Source of the DNA: Rhodopseudomonas telluris | GTDB lineage: Bacteria; Pseudomonadota; Alphaproteobacteria; Rhizobiales; Xanthobacteraceae | Assembly: GCF_042432815.1 (NCBI RefSeq) | Contig: NZ_JBHLWM010000001.1 | Span: 62,001 to 126,000 of the forward strand | Length of the DNA stretch: 64,000 nucleotides | Reading direction: 5' to 3' | Shown here: positions 42,021-52,500 of the stretch, piece after piece | Layout of the letters: each line of letters begins with the position of its first letter | Numbering within the stretch: the first letter of the stretch is position 1 | Made by a program: the position numbers and the translations under genes | Notes under the pieces: generated by a model | Databases searched by the model: none | The model's input: the letters and a program-made list of their open reading frames with translations, nothing else | What the model was told of the DNA's origin: nothing

Positions 42021-44393
42021 GTGCACGGACGGATCGACCAGCATCAGGGTGGCGGGCAGGGGGTCGGCGCGCGGCTGACGCGCAAGGAGGACGATCGCCT
42101 GATGCGCGGTCGCGGCCAGTATGTGGCCGACATCCGCCTGGCCGGCATGCAGGACGTCGCCTTCGTGCGGAGTCCGCTGGCCCATGCCCGGATCCGCGGC
42201 ATCCATGTGCCCGAGATCTATCGGGATCGGGTGTTCACTGCCGCGGATCTGGTCGGCGTGAATCCGATCCGCGCGGTGTCCGGTCTGCCGGGGTTCAAGA
42301 TCTCCGAACAGCCCGTGCTGGCAAGCGGCAAGGTTCGCCAGGTCGGCGAGATGATCGCGATGTGCGTTTCGCCGACCCGGGCGGAGGCCGAGGACATCGC
42401 GGCTGCGGTGGTGCTCGATCTCGAAGAACTGCCGGCCGTGCACGACATGTTGCAGGCGCGCGCGCCCGGCGCGCCGCTGATCCACGAGCATTGGGGCGAC
42501 AACGTCTTCCTCGAGACCAATTTCGAGGTCGATATCTCGGCGGCGCTGGACGCGCCCATCAAGGTGTCGCGCGAGATCACCACAGCGCGGCAGTGCATGG
42601 CGCCGCTCGAAGGGCGCGGTGCGGTGGCGACGTTCGATCACCGGCTCGACCAGCTCACGGTCTACACCGCGGCGCAGATGCCGCACATCAATCGCACCGG
42701 GCTCTCCGAGTGTCTCGGCATGGACCAGGGCCGCATCCGCGTGGTTTCGCCTGATGTCGGCGGCGGGTTCGGCCAGAAGGGCATCCTGTTGCCCGAAGAA
42801 GTCTGCCTGTCGTGGCTGACGATGCGGCTCGGCCATCCGGTGCGCTGGATCGAGGACCGCCGCGAAAATCTCACCGCAAGCGCAAATTGCCGGGAGCATC
42901 ACTACAAGATCACCTTGTACGCGGATCGCGACGGCAGACTGCGCGGCATCGACTGCGAGGCCACGGTCGATTCCGGCGCGTACTCGTCCTATCCGTTCTC
43001 CGCCTGCCTGGAAGCGGCGCAGGTCGCCAGCATCCTGCCCGGACCGTATGTGATGCCGGCCTATCGCTGCCGCACCTACTCGGTCGCGACCAACAAATGC
43101 CCGATCCTGCCGTATCGCGGCGTGGCGCGGACCGGCGTCTGCTTCGCGCTGGAATTGATGCTCGATCTCGTCGCGGTCGAGGCCGGGCTGGAGCCGAGCG
43201 AAGTGCGGCTGCGCAATCTGGTGCAGCCCGAGCAGATGCCGTTCGACAATATCACCAACAAGCATTTCGACAGCGGCGACTATCCGCAGGCGGTGCAGCG
43301 CGCGCTCGCCGCTATTGATCTTGAAGCCGTGCGCGCACGCCAGCTGCGCGGCGAGCCGGACGGCCGCCGCATCGGTCTCGGCCTCTCGATCTATTGCGAG
43401 CAGGCAGCGCATGGCACGTCCGTGTATTCCGGCTGGGGCATCCCGATGGTGCCCGGCCACGAGCAGGCGACCGCGCGGCTGACGCCGGACGGGGGGCTCG
43501 AACTGCGCGTCGGCGTGCATTCGCACGGCCAGAGCATGGAAACCACGCTGGCGCAGGTCGCGCACGAGATGCTCGGTATCGATGCCGGGAAGGTGCGCAT
43601 CATCCTTGGCGACACGGCGATGACGCCGTATTCGACCGGCACCTGGGGCTCGCGCTGCGCGGTGATGGCGGGCGGCGCGGTCGCGACCGCCTGCGGTGAT
43701 CTTGGTGATCGCATCAAGCGGATCGGCGCCAAGCTGCTGCAGCAGGAGGTCGCCGATGTCGAGCTGCGCGACGGCGAGGTGCGCGGCCCCAACGGCAGCG
43801 TGACGCTGCGCGAGATCGCCCACACCTGGTATCGCCGCCCGCAGGACCTGCCGAAGGATGTCGATCCCGGCGGTCTCGAAGTCACCTCGGGCTACAAGCC
43901 GCAGCGCGACAGCGGCACCTTCAGCTACGCGGCGCATGCCGCCGTCGTTGCGGTCGACCCCGATCTCGGCACGGTCGAAATCCTCGACTACGTCATCGTC
44001 GAGGACGGCGGCGTCCTGATCAATCCGATGGTGGTCGACGGCCAGATTTTCGGCGGCCTCGCGCAGGGCATCGGCACCGCGCTCTATGAGGAGATGCCGT
44101 TCGACGCCGCGGGCCAGCCGTTGGCGACGACTTTCGCCGACTATCTGCTGCCGGGCCCGACCGAAGTGCCGGCACCGCGGCTCGACCACATGGAGACGCC
44201 GTCGCCCTATACGCGGTTCGGCGTCAAGGGCATCGGCGAGGGCGGCGCCATCGCGCCACCCGCCGCGATCGCCAATGCCGTCAATGATGCGCTGAGGCCC
44301 GTTGGCGCCGAGCTGATGCGCTCGCCGATCTCGCCGCATCGCGTCGTCGAGGCGGTGATCGCGGCGCAGGGCGCCGGGAGGGCGGCCGCATGA
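42021..44393 (+). CDS. Molybdenum hydroxylase large subunit (xanthine dehydrogenase/CoxL family)
   Basis: The 790-residue molybdopterin-binding subunit shows RLTRKEDDRLMRGRGQYVAD at the N-terminus, the Mo-cofactor loop GGGFGQKG (247-254), PYRGVARTG (about 361-369) and the catalytic glutamate E740 in GEGGAIAPPAAIANAV. It lacks the CO-dehydrogenase active loop with its cysteine (AYRCSFR), so it is not a CO dehydrogenase; it should hydroxylate a ring carbon next to nitrogen or an aldehyde. The start is a GTG, 42021 or 42018, behind AGGAG. It overlaps the FAD subunit gene by ATGA. Confidence 0.88.
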   Translation: MHGRIDQHQGGGQGVGARLTRKEDDRLMRGRGQYVADIRLAGMQDVAFVRSPLAHARIRGIHVPEIYRDRVFTAADLVGVNPIRAVSGLPGFKISEQPVLASGKVRQVGEMIAMCVSPTRAEAEDIAAAVVLDLEELPAVHDMLQARAPGAPLIHEHWGDNVFLETNFEVDISAALDAPIKVSREITTARQCMAPLEGRGAVATFDHRLDQLTVYTAAQMPHINRTGLSECLGMDQGRIRVVSPDVGGGFGQKGILLPEEVCLSWLTMRLGHPVRWIEDRRENLTASANCREHHYKITLYADRDGRLRGIDCEATVDSGAYSSYPFSACLEAAQVASILPGPYVMPAYRCRTYSVATNKCPILPYRGVARTGVCFALELMLDLVAVEAGLEPSEVRLRNLVQPEQMPFDNITNKHFDSGDYPQAVQRALAAIDLEAVRARQLRGEPDGRRIGLGLSIYCEQAAHGTSVYSGWGIPMVPGHEQATARLTPDGGLELRVGVHSHGQSMETTLAQVAHEMLGIDAGKVRIILGDTAMTPYSTGTWGSRCAVMAGGAVATACGDLGDRIKRIGAKLLQQEVADVELRDGEVRGPNGSVTLREIAHTWYRRPQDLPKDVDPGGLEVTSGYKPQRDSGTFSYAAHAAVVAVDPDLGTVEILDYVIVEDGGVLINPMVVDGQIFGGLAQGIGTALYEEMPFDAAGQPLATTFADYLLPGPTEVPAPRLDHMETPSPYTRFGVKGIGEGGAIAPPAAIANAVNDALRPVGAELMRSPISPHRVVEAVIAAQGAGRAAA

Positions 44394-45220
44394 AGCCGGC
44401 TCCGTTCGACTACGCACGCCCGCGCGACCTCGCCGCCGCCTTGGCGCTGCTCGGCAGCAACGCGAGCGCAAAGGTGATGGCCGGCGGTCAGTCGCTGGGC
44501 CCGATGCTGAACCTGCGGCTGGCGCAGCCGGAGCAGATCGTTGACATCACCGCGATCGACGAGCTGAAGCAGGCCGAGATCAGCGGCGATGAGTTGGTGC
44601 TTGGCGCCTGCGTCACCCACGCCGATATCGAAGACGGCCGAGTGCCAGATGTCACAAGCGGTGCCATGCGCAGCGTCGCTGGCAATATCGCCTATCGCGC
44701 CGTGCGCAACCGCGGCACGCTCGGTGGCTCGCTCAGCCATGCCGATCCGGCGGCCGATTGGGTGTCGGTGCTGACCGCGCTCGGCGCCCGGCTGACGCTG
44801 CGAAGTGCGTCCGGAACGCGGCAGGTCACGCTGTCCGACTTCATTGTCGGCGCGCTGCAGAGCTGTTTGCAGCCCGGCGAACTGGTCGCCGCGATCCATA
44901 TTCCGAAACGTTCAGCATCGTCTCATTGGGGCTACGTCAAGACCTGCCGCAAGACCGGCGAGTTCGCCCACGGCCAATGCGCGTTACTGATCGATGGGGA
45001 CGCAGGCAGCGCACGGATTGTGATCGGCGCGCTCGACGCGGCTCCGATCCTGATCGCGGAGCCGGCGGAATTGTTCGGCGGTCGCATCGGCGCCGACTAC
45101 AAGACGCGGTTCGATCCGGGCGTTGCTGACCGACTGCTCGTCGCCGCCGGCGTCACCGATGCCGTGCATCGCCACATTCATCTCACCGTGCTGAAGCGCG
45201 CGCTGCAGGAGGCCGCATGA
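44390..45220 (+). CDS. Molybdenum hydroxylase FAD-binding subunit (CoxM-like)
   Basis: The 276-residue FAD subunit carries AKVMAGGQSLGPMLNLRLAQP (FAD pyrophosphate loop) and RNRGTLGGSLSHADPAADW, the two flavin-binding signatures of the family. It passes electrons between the iron-sulfur subunit and the final acceptor. It starts in the stop codon of the large subunit and ends overlapping the iron-sulfur subunit, so the three proteins are made in a coupled way as one enzyme. Confidence 0.9.
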   Translation: MKPAPFDYARPRDLAAALALLGSNASAKVMAGGQSLGPMLNLRLAQPEQIVDITAIDELKQAEISGDELVLGACVTHADIEDGRVPDVTSGAMRSVAGNIAYRAVRNRGTLGGSLSHADPAADWVSVLTALGARLTLRSASGTRQVTLSDFIVGALQSCLQPGELVAAIHIPKRSASSHWGYVKTCRKTGEFAHGQCALLIDGDAGSARIVIGALDAAPILIAEPAELFGGRIGADYKTRFDPGVADRLLVAAGVTDAVHRHIHLTVLKRALQEAA

Positions 45221-46404
45221 GTTCGCTGGCGCTCACGATCAATCGTCGCGCGGTCGATCTCGCCGCCGAACCACGCACCAGCCTCGCCGACGTGGTACGC
45301 GATCATCTCGATCTCACCGGCACGCATCTCGGCTGCGAGCACGGCGTCTGCGGCGCTTGCACGGTGCTGATCGACGGCGTGCCGGCCCGGTCGTGCATCA
45401 CGTTTGCAGCGGCGTGCGACGGCGCGGCCGTCACCACCATCGAGGGGCTCGACGACGACGAGATCGCCACCGAGCTGCGCGCCGCGTTCACGCGCGAACA
45501 CGCGCTGCAATGCGGTTACTGCACCCCGGGCATGCTGGTGTCGGCGCGCGACCTGGTGCTCCGTCTGCCGGATGCGGACGAGCAGGCCATCCGCGTCGGC
45601 ATGAGCGGGAATCTCTGCCGCTGCACCGGCTATGTCGGCATTGTCCGCGCGGTGATGTCGGTGATTGCGTCGCGTCGGACGCGCGGCATCCTGCCCGTGG
45701 CCGGTGGCGGTCGCACGACACTCGGGCCGGCAGGATCTGGACATGGTGCGACCAGGGCTGATCTGCGAGTCGCGACGGCGCCGACGATCGCGGGAGTGGT
45801 GACGTCAGCGGCGAACATCGCGATCTCCGATTTCGCGCCGGCTGCGACGATCGAGCAGGCGTTCGAGGTCCAGCATTCGCCGGAAGAAGTGGCCCTGCTG
45901 TTCAATGACGTGGCTGCAGTTGCTGCCTGCCTGCCGGGAGTCGTGCTGACCAGTGCTGCGGACCCGGCGCGGATCGAAGGTGAAATCCGCGTGCAGGTCG
46001 GGCCGATCGCCGCACAGTTTGCCGGCGTCGCCCGGATCGAGCGTGCTGCCGACGGCCTCTCGGGCCGGATCATCGGCACCGGCAATGACCGCCGCAGCCG
46101 GTCGTCGACGCAGGGCGAGATCCGCTATCGGCTGATGCCGGTGGGCGGTCGCCGTGCGACGCGGGTCGGCCTGACGATCGGCTACACGCTGACCGGTCTG
46201 CTGGCGCAGGTCGGGCGCAGCGGTCTGGTCCGCGATCTGGCGCGCCGGCTCGTCGAGCAGTTCGCCGCCAATCTCGAACGCAAGCTGTCCGGCCAGGCGG
46301 TCGGGCCTGCTGAAGCCGATCAACATCTCAACGGTCTTGCGCTGCTGCTGGGCCTGATCAGGGCGCGGCTGCCGCGCTGGCTGGGAGGGACGTCCCGCGA
46401 TTAG
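45217..46404 (+). CDS. Fusion of molybdenum hydroxylase [2Fe-2S] subunit (CoxS-like) with a CoxG-like domain
   Basis: Residues 1-155 are a standard two-cluster subunit: plant-type cluster C40, C45, C48, C60 (GCEHGVCGACTV) and C99, C102, C134, C136 (QCGYCTPG, CRCTGY). Residues 205-350 form an SRPBCC/CoxG-like domain (VALLFNDVAAVAACLPGVVL, QVGPIAAQFAGVARIE), with a hydrophobic C-terminal tail (LGLIRARLPRW). CoxG is normally a separate protein that tethers Mo hydroxylases to the membrane. A 45-residue linker joins them. The tail fusion would place the enzyme at the inner membrane. Confidence 0.87.
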   Translation: MSSLALTINRRAVDLAAEPRTSLADVVRDHLDLTGTHLGCEHGVCGACTVLIDGVPARSCITFAAACDGAAVTTIEGLDDDEIATELRAAFTREHALQCGYCTPGMLVSARDLVLRLPDADEQAIRVGMSGNLCRCTGYVGIVRAVMSVIASRRTRGILPVAGGGRTTLGPAGSGHGATRADLRVATAPTIAGVVTSAANIAISDFAPAATIEQAFEVQHSPEEVALLFNDVAAVAACLPGVVLTSAADPARIEGEIRVQVGPIAAQFAGVARIERAADGLSGRIIGTGNDRRSRSSTQGEIRYRLMPVGGRRATRVGLTIGYTLTGLLAQVGRSGLVRDLARRLVEQFAANLERKLSGQAVGPAEADQHLNGLALLLGLIRARLPRWLGGTSRD

Positions 46405-46481
46405 CGGCGAGTGAAGTCGACTTGCGCCGGACGCCGGGGGCGGCGTCCACCGGAACAACAAACGATCACGGAGAAACGAGA

Positions 46482-47636
46482 ATGATGCGACACTTGCGGA
46501 CTGCTTCTCTCATCGCTGCGGCCACGGCGTTCCTGATGGGGTCGGCCTCGGCCGAGACCATCAAGATTGGCGTCAACGAACCGCTGACCGGCGCCTTCGC
46601 GGCGTCCGGCACCTACGTCGTCAACGGCGCCAAGATCGCCGCCGACGAGATCAACGCCAAGGGCGGCGTGCTCGGCAAGCAGATCGAGCTGGTGATCGAG
46701 GACAACAAGAGCAACCCGACGGAGGCGGCCGCGGTCGCCGAGAAGCTGATCACCCGCGACAAGACGCCGGTGATGATGGGCGCCTGGGGTTCGAGCTTGA
46801 CGCTGGCGGTGATGCCGAAGCTGATGGAATACGAAGTGCCGATGGTGGTCGAGACTTCGTCGTCGGGCAAGATCACCACCACGGGCAATCCCTACATCTT
46901 CCGCATCTCTCCGCCGTCGGCGATCGAGGCTGCCGCGTTCGCCAAGATCGTCGACAAGCTCAGCCTGAAGAAGGTCGATTTCCTGGTCATCAACAACGAC
47001 TGGGGCCGCGGCGCCGCCGAGGACTTCGGCAAGATGATGAAGGAGAAGGGCATCGGCGTCGGCCTGGTCGAGACCATGGACCAGGGCGCGCAGGACATGA
47101 GCGCGCAGCTCTCCAAGCTGAAGGGCTCGGACTCCGAGACGATCATCGTCACCGCTGCGGTCGATCAGCTCACGCTGCTGTTCAAGCAGGCTGCCGCGCT
47201 CGGCCTGAAGAAGCGGATCATCACCACCGGCGGCTCGCAGAATCCCGACCAGATCATCGCGCAGGCCGGCGCTGCCGCGAACGGCACGATGCACCTGACG
47301 ACGTTCCTGCCGTGGTTCCCGGACAAGACGCCGAACCCGGAAGCGACCACGTACTTCGTCTCCGAATGGAAGAAGCGCGGCTTCGATTTCGCCGGCTGCA
47401 CCGAGAGCTTCCGCGGCTACGACGGCATCCGCACCGCGGCGGCCGCGATCGAGAAGGCCGGCAAGGCCGAGCCGGCCGCGATCAAGGCGGCGCTTTGGGA
47501 CATCAAGCTGAAGGGCCTCAACGGCGACATCGCGTTCCAGAAATCCGGTCCCGCCGGCAAGGAAAGCGGCCAGAGCCAGCCCAACGTGTACCTGATCGAG
47601 ATCGCCGACGGCAAAGTCGGCATGAAGGATCTCTGA
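46482..47636 (+). CDS. Liv-type ABC transporter substrate-binding protein
   Basis: The 384-residue binding protein has a signal peptide (IAAATAFLMGSASAE), IKIGVNEPLTGAFAASGTYV, DEINAKGGVLGKQIELVIED, MGAWGSSLTLAVMPKL and VINNDWGRGAAEDFGK. It is the specificity component for the permeases and ATPases that follow. It comes 77 bases after the molybdenum hydroxylase genes, so substrate import and oxidation are probably co-transcribed. Strong GGAGAAACGAGA ribosome site. Ligand unknown; not necessarily an amino acid. Confidence 0.9.
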   Translation: MMRHLRTASLIAAATAFLMGSASAETIKIGVNEPLTGAFAASGTYVVNGAKIAADEINAKGGVLGKQIELVIEDNKSNPTEAAAVAEKLITRDKTPVMMGAWGSSLTLAVMPKLMEYEVPMVVETSSSGKITTTGNPYIFRISPPSAIEAAAFAKIVDKLSLKKVDFLVINNDWGRGAAEDFGKMMKEKGIGVGLVETMDQGAQDMSAQLSKLKGSDSETIIVTAAVDQLTLLFKQAAALGLKKRIITTGGSQNPDQIIAQAGAAANGTMHLTTFLPWFPDKTPNPEATTYFVSEWKKRGFDFAGCTESFRGYDGIRTAAAAIEKAGKAEPAAIKAALWDIKLKGLNGDIAFQKSGPAGKESGQSQPNVYLIEIADGKVGMKDL

Positions 47637-47704
47637 TCGCACGACACGACGACCGACGAGGCGCGGCCCGCGCCTCGTCCTTCCCTGGCACGTGAGGATC
47701 GACC

Positions 47705-48577
47705 TTGGGTGAATTTCTTCAGCATCTCATCAACACGCTCGTGCTCGGCGGCACCTACGCGCTGCTCGGCATCGGCCTCACGCTGATCTTCGGCATCATG
47801 AATGTCGTGAATTTCACGCACGGCATTCTCTACACCTTCGGCGCCTATGTGATGTTCATCGTGGTGCAGAAGTTCGAACTGAACTTCTTCGTCGCCTTGC
47901 CGCTGGCGATCGCCAGTGGCTGGGCGCTCGGTGCTCTTGTGGAACTGACGCTGCTGCGGCCGCTGCGCGGCTCCGACATCGACACCACCATGCTGGTGAT
48001 GATCGGCGCCTGGATCGCCATGCAGTCGGCGACGCTGTGGGTGTGGGGCGGCGTCGCCAAGTCGGTGCCGACGCCGTTTCCGGATGCGCCGCTGGAGATC
48101 GGTCCGGTTTCCGTATCGTGGCTGCGGCTGTTCGTGCTGATTGCCGCCGGCGCGCTGATCGTGCTGACCTACGTGCTGATCAACCGCACGCGTCTCGGCA
48201 GCGCGATGCGCGCCACGTTCCAGGATCAGGACACGGCGGCGCTGATGGGCGTCAACGTCAACCTGATCTACACCTCGACCTTCGCGATGGGCTCGAGCCT
48301 CGCTGCCGCGGCCGGTGCGCTGCTGGGCCCAGTCTATGTGGTCTATCCGGCGATGGGCGATCTCGCCGCCGTCAAGGCGTTCGCTATCGTCATTCTCGGC
48401 GGACTCGGCAACATCACCGGGGCGGTGATCGGCGGCTTCATCCTGGCGCTCGCCGAAGAACTGGGCGCCGGCTACATCTCGTCGGGCTATCGCGACGCGA
48501 TGGGCTTCCTGATCATTATCGCGGTGCTGATCTTCCGCCCGACCGGGCTGTTTCCTCGTGCGGAGCGCGTCGGATGA
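47705..48577 (+). CDS. Liv-type ABC transporter permease (LivH-like)
   Basis: A 290-residue permease with about eight membrane helices and LivH motifs: LVLGGTYALLGIGLTLIFG, MNVVNFTHG, and the ATPase-contact loop MRATFQDQDTAALMGVNVN followed by AFAIVILGGLGNITGAVIGG. The start is TTG 47705 behind TGAGGATCGACC. It overlaps the LivM-like gene by ATGA. Together they form the inner-membrane channel. Confidence 0.9.
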   Translation: MGEFLQHLINTLVLGGTYALLGIGLTLIFGIMNVVNFTHGILYTFGAYVMFIVVQKFELNFFVALPLAIASGWALGALVELTLLRPLRGSDIDTTMLVMIGAWIAMQSATLWVWGGVAKSVPTPFPDAPLEIGPVSVSWLRLFVLIAAGALIVLTYVLINRTRLGSAMRATFQDQDTAALMGVNVNLIYTSTFAMGSSLAAAAGALLGPVYVVYPAMGDLAAVKAFAIVILGGLGNITGAVIGGFILALAEELGAGYISSGYRDAMGFLIIIAVLIFRPTGLFPRAERVG

Positions 48578-49608
48578 AACTGCTGCTGTCGATCGTCATC
48601 ATCGCCGCGCTCGTCGCCGTCCCGCTGTGGCTGAGCGATCCTTATCTGCTCAACGCGCTGATCACCACTGGGATCTTCGTGATCGGCGCGATGAGCCTCA
48701 ATCTGCTGCTCGGCTTCACCGGCCAGCTCAGCCTCGGCCATATCGCGTTCTTCGGCATCGGCGCCTATGTCAGCGCGCTGACGTCGCTCGGCTTCGACGT
48801 TGCCCTGCCGTTCGGGCTCCGCGTCGTGCATGAACCGTGGCCGCCGCTCGCCGGCTTCGCGATCGCCGTGCTGGTGTCGGCGCTGTGCGGCTATCTGGTC
48901 GGGCGCCTGTCGTTCCGGGTGCGCGGGGCGTATTTCGTCATCGTCACCATCTCGTTCGCCGAGGTGGTGCGGCTGGTGGCGTTGAACTGGGTCGAGCTGA
49001 CGCAGGGGCCGCTGGCGTTGACGAGCATTCCGCCGATGCAGGTGAGCTTTCCGGGGATCGGCGAGTTCACCTTCCGCACCAAGCTGCACAACTACTATCT
49101 GGTGCTCGGCATCGCCGTGCTCTGCTATCTGCTGATTGCGCGGCTGGTGCACTCGCATGTCGGGCGGGCGATGCGTGGCTTGATGGAGAACGAGACGCTG
49201 GCGGTGTCGATCGGCATCGACGTTACCAAGACGCTGACGCTCGCCGCGGTGGTGTCGGCCGGCATTTGCGGCGCGGCCGGCAGCCTCTACGCCCACTACA
49301 TGAAGATCATCGATCCGGAGATCTTCACCTTCATCAACACGGTGACGATGGTGATCATGGTGATCACCGGCGGCAAGGGCACGCTCGCGGGGCCGGTCGT
49401 CGGCGGCCTGATCTTCGGCCTGATGCCGGTGGCGCTGCGGCCGGTGATGGCCCCGGAGGCGCAGTGGATCGCTTACGGCAGCGCGCTGATCGTCATCCTG
49501 TTCATCATGCCGCGCGGCATCGTGCCGGCGATCATGCAGTGGTTCCCGCGCATGAAGCCGGTGACTGCGCCGAGCTTCGCCAAGCGCGGCGTCGAGGAGA
49601 GCGCATGA
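48574..49608 (+). CDS. Liv-type ABC transporter permease (LivM-like)
   Basis: The 344-residue permease has the LivM pattern: LITTGIFVIGAMSLNLLLGF, TGQLSLGHIAFFGIGAY, RVRGAYFVIVTISFAEVVRL and the coupling loop AMRGLMENETLAVSIGID with MVIMVITGGKGTLAGPVVGG. It pairs with the LivH-like protein upstream. It starts in the LivH stop codon and ends just inside the ATPase start, continuing the chain of overlapping genes. Confidence 0.9.
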   Translation: MKLLLSIVIIAALVAVPLWLSDPYLLNALITTGIFVIGAMSLNLLLGFTGQLSLGHIAFFGIGAYVSALTSLGFDVALPFGLRVVHEPWPPLAGFAIAVLVSALCGYLVGRLSFRVRGAYFVIVTISFAEVVRLVALNWVELTQGPLALTSIPPMQVSFPGIGEFTFRTKLHNYYLVLGIAVLCYLLIARLVHSHVGRAMRGLMENETLAVSIGIDVTKTLTLAAVVSAGICGAAGSLYAHYMKIIDPEIFTFINTVTMVIMVITGGKGTLAGPVVGGLIFGLMPVALRPVMAPEAQWIAYGSALIVILFIMPRGIVPAIMQWFPRMKPVTAPSFAKRGVEESA

Positions 49609-50406
49609 TGACCGCTGCAACGGCCGTGAAGCAGCCTGCGGTGCAGACCGCGCTCAGCGTCGACAAGGTCGCGATGCATTTCGGCGGCCTGGTGGCGATC
49701 TCCGACATGACGTTCTCGGTCGGCGAGGGCGAGATCGTCAGCCTGATCGGCCCGAACGGCGCCGGCAAGACCACGGCGTTCAACGTCGTCACCGGCTTTC
49801 TCACCCCGACGCACGGCGATGTCACCTATCGCGGCCGGTCGCTGCGCGGAATGAAGCCGCAGGCGATCGCCGATCTCGGCCTGATCCGCACCTTCCAGCG
49901 CACCAGCGTGTTTCCCAATGACACGGTGTACGACAACGTGCTGATCGGGCTGCATCGCCGCGGTCGCGTCGGCGTGCTGCCCTCGGTGTTGGGCCTGCCA
50001 CGGGTGCGGCGTCTCGAGACCCAATTGAAGCAGCAGGCGGCCGAACTGGTCGACTATGTCGGTCTTGGCCGCCGCGCGGACGACCTGGCGGGCTCGCTGT
50101 CCTATGGCGAGCAGCGGCTGGTCGGCGTGGCGCTGGCGCTTGCCGCCGAGCCGTCAATGTTGCTGCTCGACGAGCCGGTGTCGGGCATGAACGCGTCGGA
50201 GACGCACACTTTCGTGCAACTGATCCGCAAGATCCGCGATCGCGGCATCACCATTCTGCTGGTCGAGCACGACATGCCGATGGTGATGAGCGTGTCGGAC
50301 CGGATCGTCGTGCTGAACTACGGCCGGATCATCGCTGAGGGGACGCCGGAGGTGATCCGCAACGATCCTGCGGTGATCGAAGCCTATCTCGGCCAGGGTG
50401 TGAAGC

Positions 50407-50414
<8 letters not shown>
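49605..50414 (+). CDS. Liv-type ABC transporter ATP-binding protein (LivG-like)
   Basis: The 269-residue ATPase shows Walker A SLIGPNGAGKTTAFNVVTG, IRTFQRTSVFPNDTVYDNV, signature SLSYGEQRLVGVALAL, Walker B MLLLDEPVSGMN and LLVEHDMPMVMSVSDR. The signature here is intact (SYGEQ), unlike the second transporter's LivG domain. The first 15 residues are an extra polar extension. It overlaps the LivM-like gene by ATGA and the LivF-like gene by 8 bases. Confidence 0.91.
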
Positions 50415-51103
<689 letters not shown>

Positions 51104-51111
<8 letters not shown>

Positions 51112-51475
51112 CGACTGGACGACTGGAGCTGGACACACGCACGAGCAGTGGCTTCCGGTCTGCAGTCTGCCGCGCCTGACATCCGCCGGCATCGTGGCGG
51201 TGCGCGTTGCTGGCGTGGATTTGGCGTTGGTCGCCGATGGTGGTTTGGTGTCGGCCTGCGAGCGGGCTTGTCCGCATGAGCAGGCCGATCTGGCCTGCGG
51301 GCACATTGTCAACGGGCGGCTCGCCTGTCCGCGCCATGACGCGTCGTTCAGCCTGGTCGACGGCGCGATCTCGGATGGCTGGCCGAGCCGGCCGCTGCGG
51401 CTCTATCCGGTACGAGTCGAACGCGGCGAAGTGTTCATCAACGCCGCGTGTTTGAGATCCGGGCGCGAGGCCTAA
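51104..51475 (+). CDS. Rieske-type [2Fe-2S] ferredoxin
   Basis: The 123-residue protein has the Rieske pattern C56-P-H58 (RACPHEQADL) and C75-x2-H78 (ACPRHDASF), with 16 residues between, so one cluster with two Cys and two His ligands. It resembles ferredoxins of ring-hydroxylating or nitrite-reductase small-subunit systems. As last gene of the operon it may carry electrons for the molybdenum hydroxylase or an oxygenase encoded elsewhere. The start is GTG 51104 (overlap of 8 bases with the LivF-like gene); ATG 51083 is possible. Confidence 0.85.
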
Positions 51476-51478
51476 GCC

Positions 51479-52324
51479 TTAACTGACCAGCTCACGCGCG
51501 GCTTTCACCAGCGCGCCGTCGGGCTTGCGCAGTTCGGCGAGGATCGAGAAGTGATCGTGGCCGGGAAGCGATAGCAATCGCCCGGGCGCACCCGCAGCTT
51601 CGCGCTGCGCGTGCAGATTCACCGAGTCCAGCACCAGCGCCGGCAATTCGTTGGCGCCGTACGCGAGATCGAGGCGCTTGTTAATGACCGGCAGACGGAT
51701 CGGTGACAGCTTTTCGATCTCGTCATCGGTGAGTTGCAACGCCTTGTTCAGGCCGGTGTCGCGGATCGGGCCGAGATCGAACACGCCGGAGATCGACAGC
51801 CCCGCGGTGACCAGCGGATGGTCCAGCGTGATTGCCACCAGATGACCGCCGGCCGACCATCCCGACGTCACTACCGGACCGGCGACGCCGTGCTCGGGAC
51901 CGTGCGCGGCGAGCCAGTCGAGAGCGGCGCGGCTCTCGTCGACGATGGTGGTCAGCGACACATCGGGCGCCAGCGAGTAGCCGAGAATCGCCATCGACCA
52001 GCCGTGCGCGGCGATGCCTTCGACCAGCATGGCGAACAGTTCGCGCGAGTTCTTCTGCCAATAGCCGCCATGCCAGAACACCAGGCACGGCGCATCGCGC
52101 TCGGCCGCGGGATAGAGGTCGATCTTGTTGTTCGGGCGCGGGCCATAGGGCAGGTCGAGCACCGACTTCAATGTGGCGCGCGCCTGCGCCGACGAGGAGT
52201 TGCGCTCGGCGATTAGCTCGGGGCTGTTCTTGACGGCGCTGTTATTGTCGTAGGCCGCGTCACGCTCGCTCTGCGATAGCTGCGCCCAGTTGGAGCGGGG
52301 ATCGGCAGGGCGGTTGGTCGTCAT
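51479..52324 (-). CDS. Alpha/beta hydrolase, kynurenine formamidase-like
   Basis: The 281-residue hydrolase has the oxyanion-hole motif HGGYW (85-89), nucleophile S157 in TSGWSAGGH, and histidine in LPGHDHFSIL near the C-terminus. The HGGYW motif with GWSAGGH marks the kynurenine-formamidase-like branch, which cuts formamides and related amides. It is convergent with the Rieske gene (3-base gap) and divergent from the GntR gene. In this context an acyclic formamide or amide from ring opening is a plausible substrate. Confidence 0.84.
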   Translation of the reverse strand: MTTNRPADPRSNWAQLSQSERDAAYDNNSAVKNSPELIAERNSSSAQARATLKSVLDLPYGPRPNNKIDLYPAAERDAPCLVFWHGGYWQKNSRELFAMLVEGIAAHGWSMAILGYSLAPDVSLTTIVDESRAALDWLAAHGPEHGVAGPVVTSGWSAGGHLVAITLDHPLVTAGLSISGVFDLGPIRDTGLNKALQLTDDEIEKLSPIRLPVINKRLDLAYGANELPALVLDSVNLHAQREAAGAPGRLLSLPGHDHFSILAELRKPDGALVKAARELVS

Positions 52325-52500
52325 CGCGCGTCATTCCTTGTTGGTGTGTTCTGATCGACCATGGCAGCAAAGCGCCGTACGTGTCGATTGCATTTTTGCG
52401 GCATCTGCCGTATCGCGCATCAGTCTTGCTACGCGTCGCAAATTGCATTCGGCTTGCTGCTGTGGCAATTCATCAGGATAGTTCAGCGGCGTCGAAGACC

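Noticed and set aside
41778..44471. 897-codon minus-strand open frame opposite the molybdenum hydroxylase subunit
   Set aside because: Low-complexity charged composition and complete overlap with a well-supported gene.
42021..46404. Aerobic CO dehydrogenase (coxMSL)
   Set aside because: The large subunit lacks the AYRCSFR active-site loop with the copper-bound cysteine, so another member of the molybdenum hydroxylase family is more likely.
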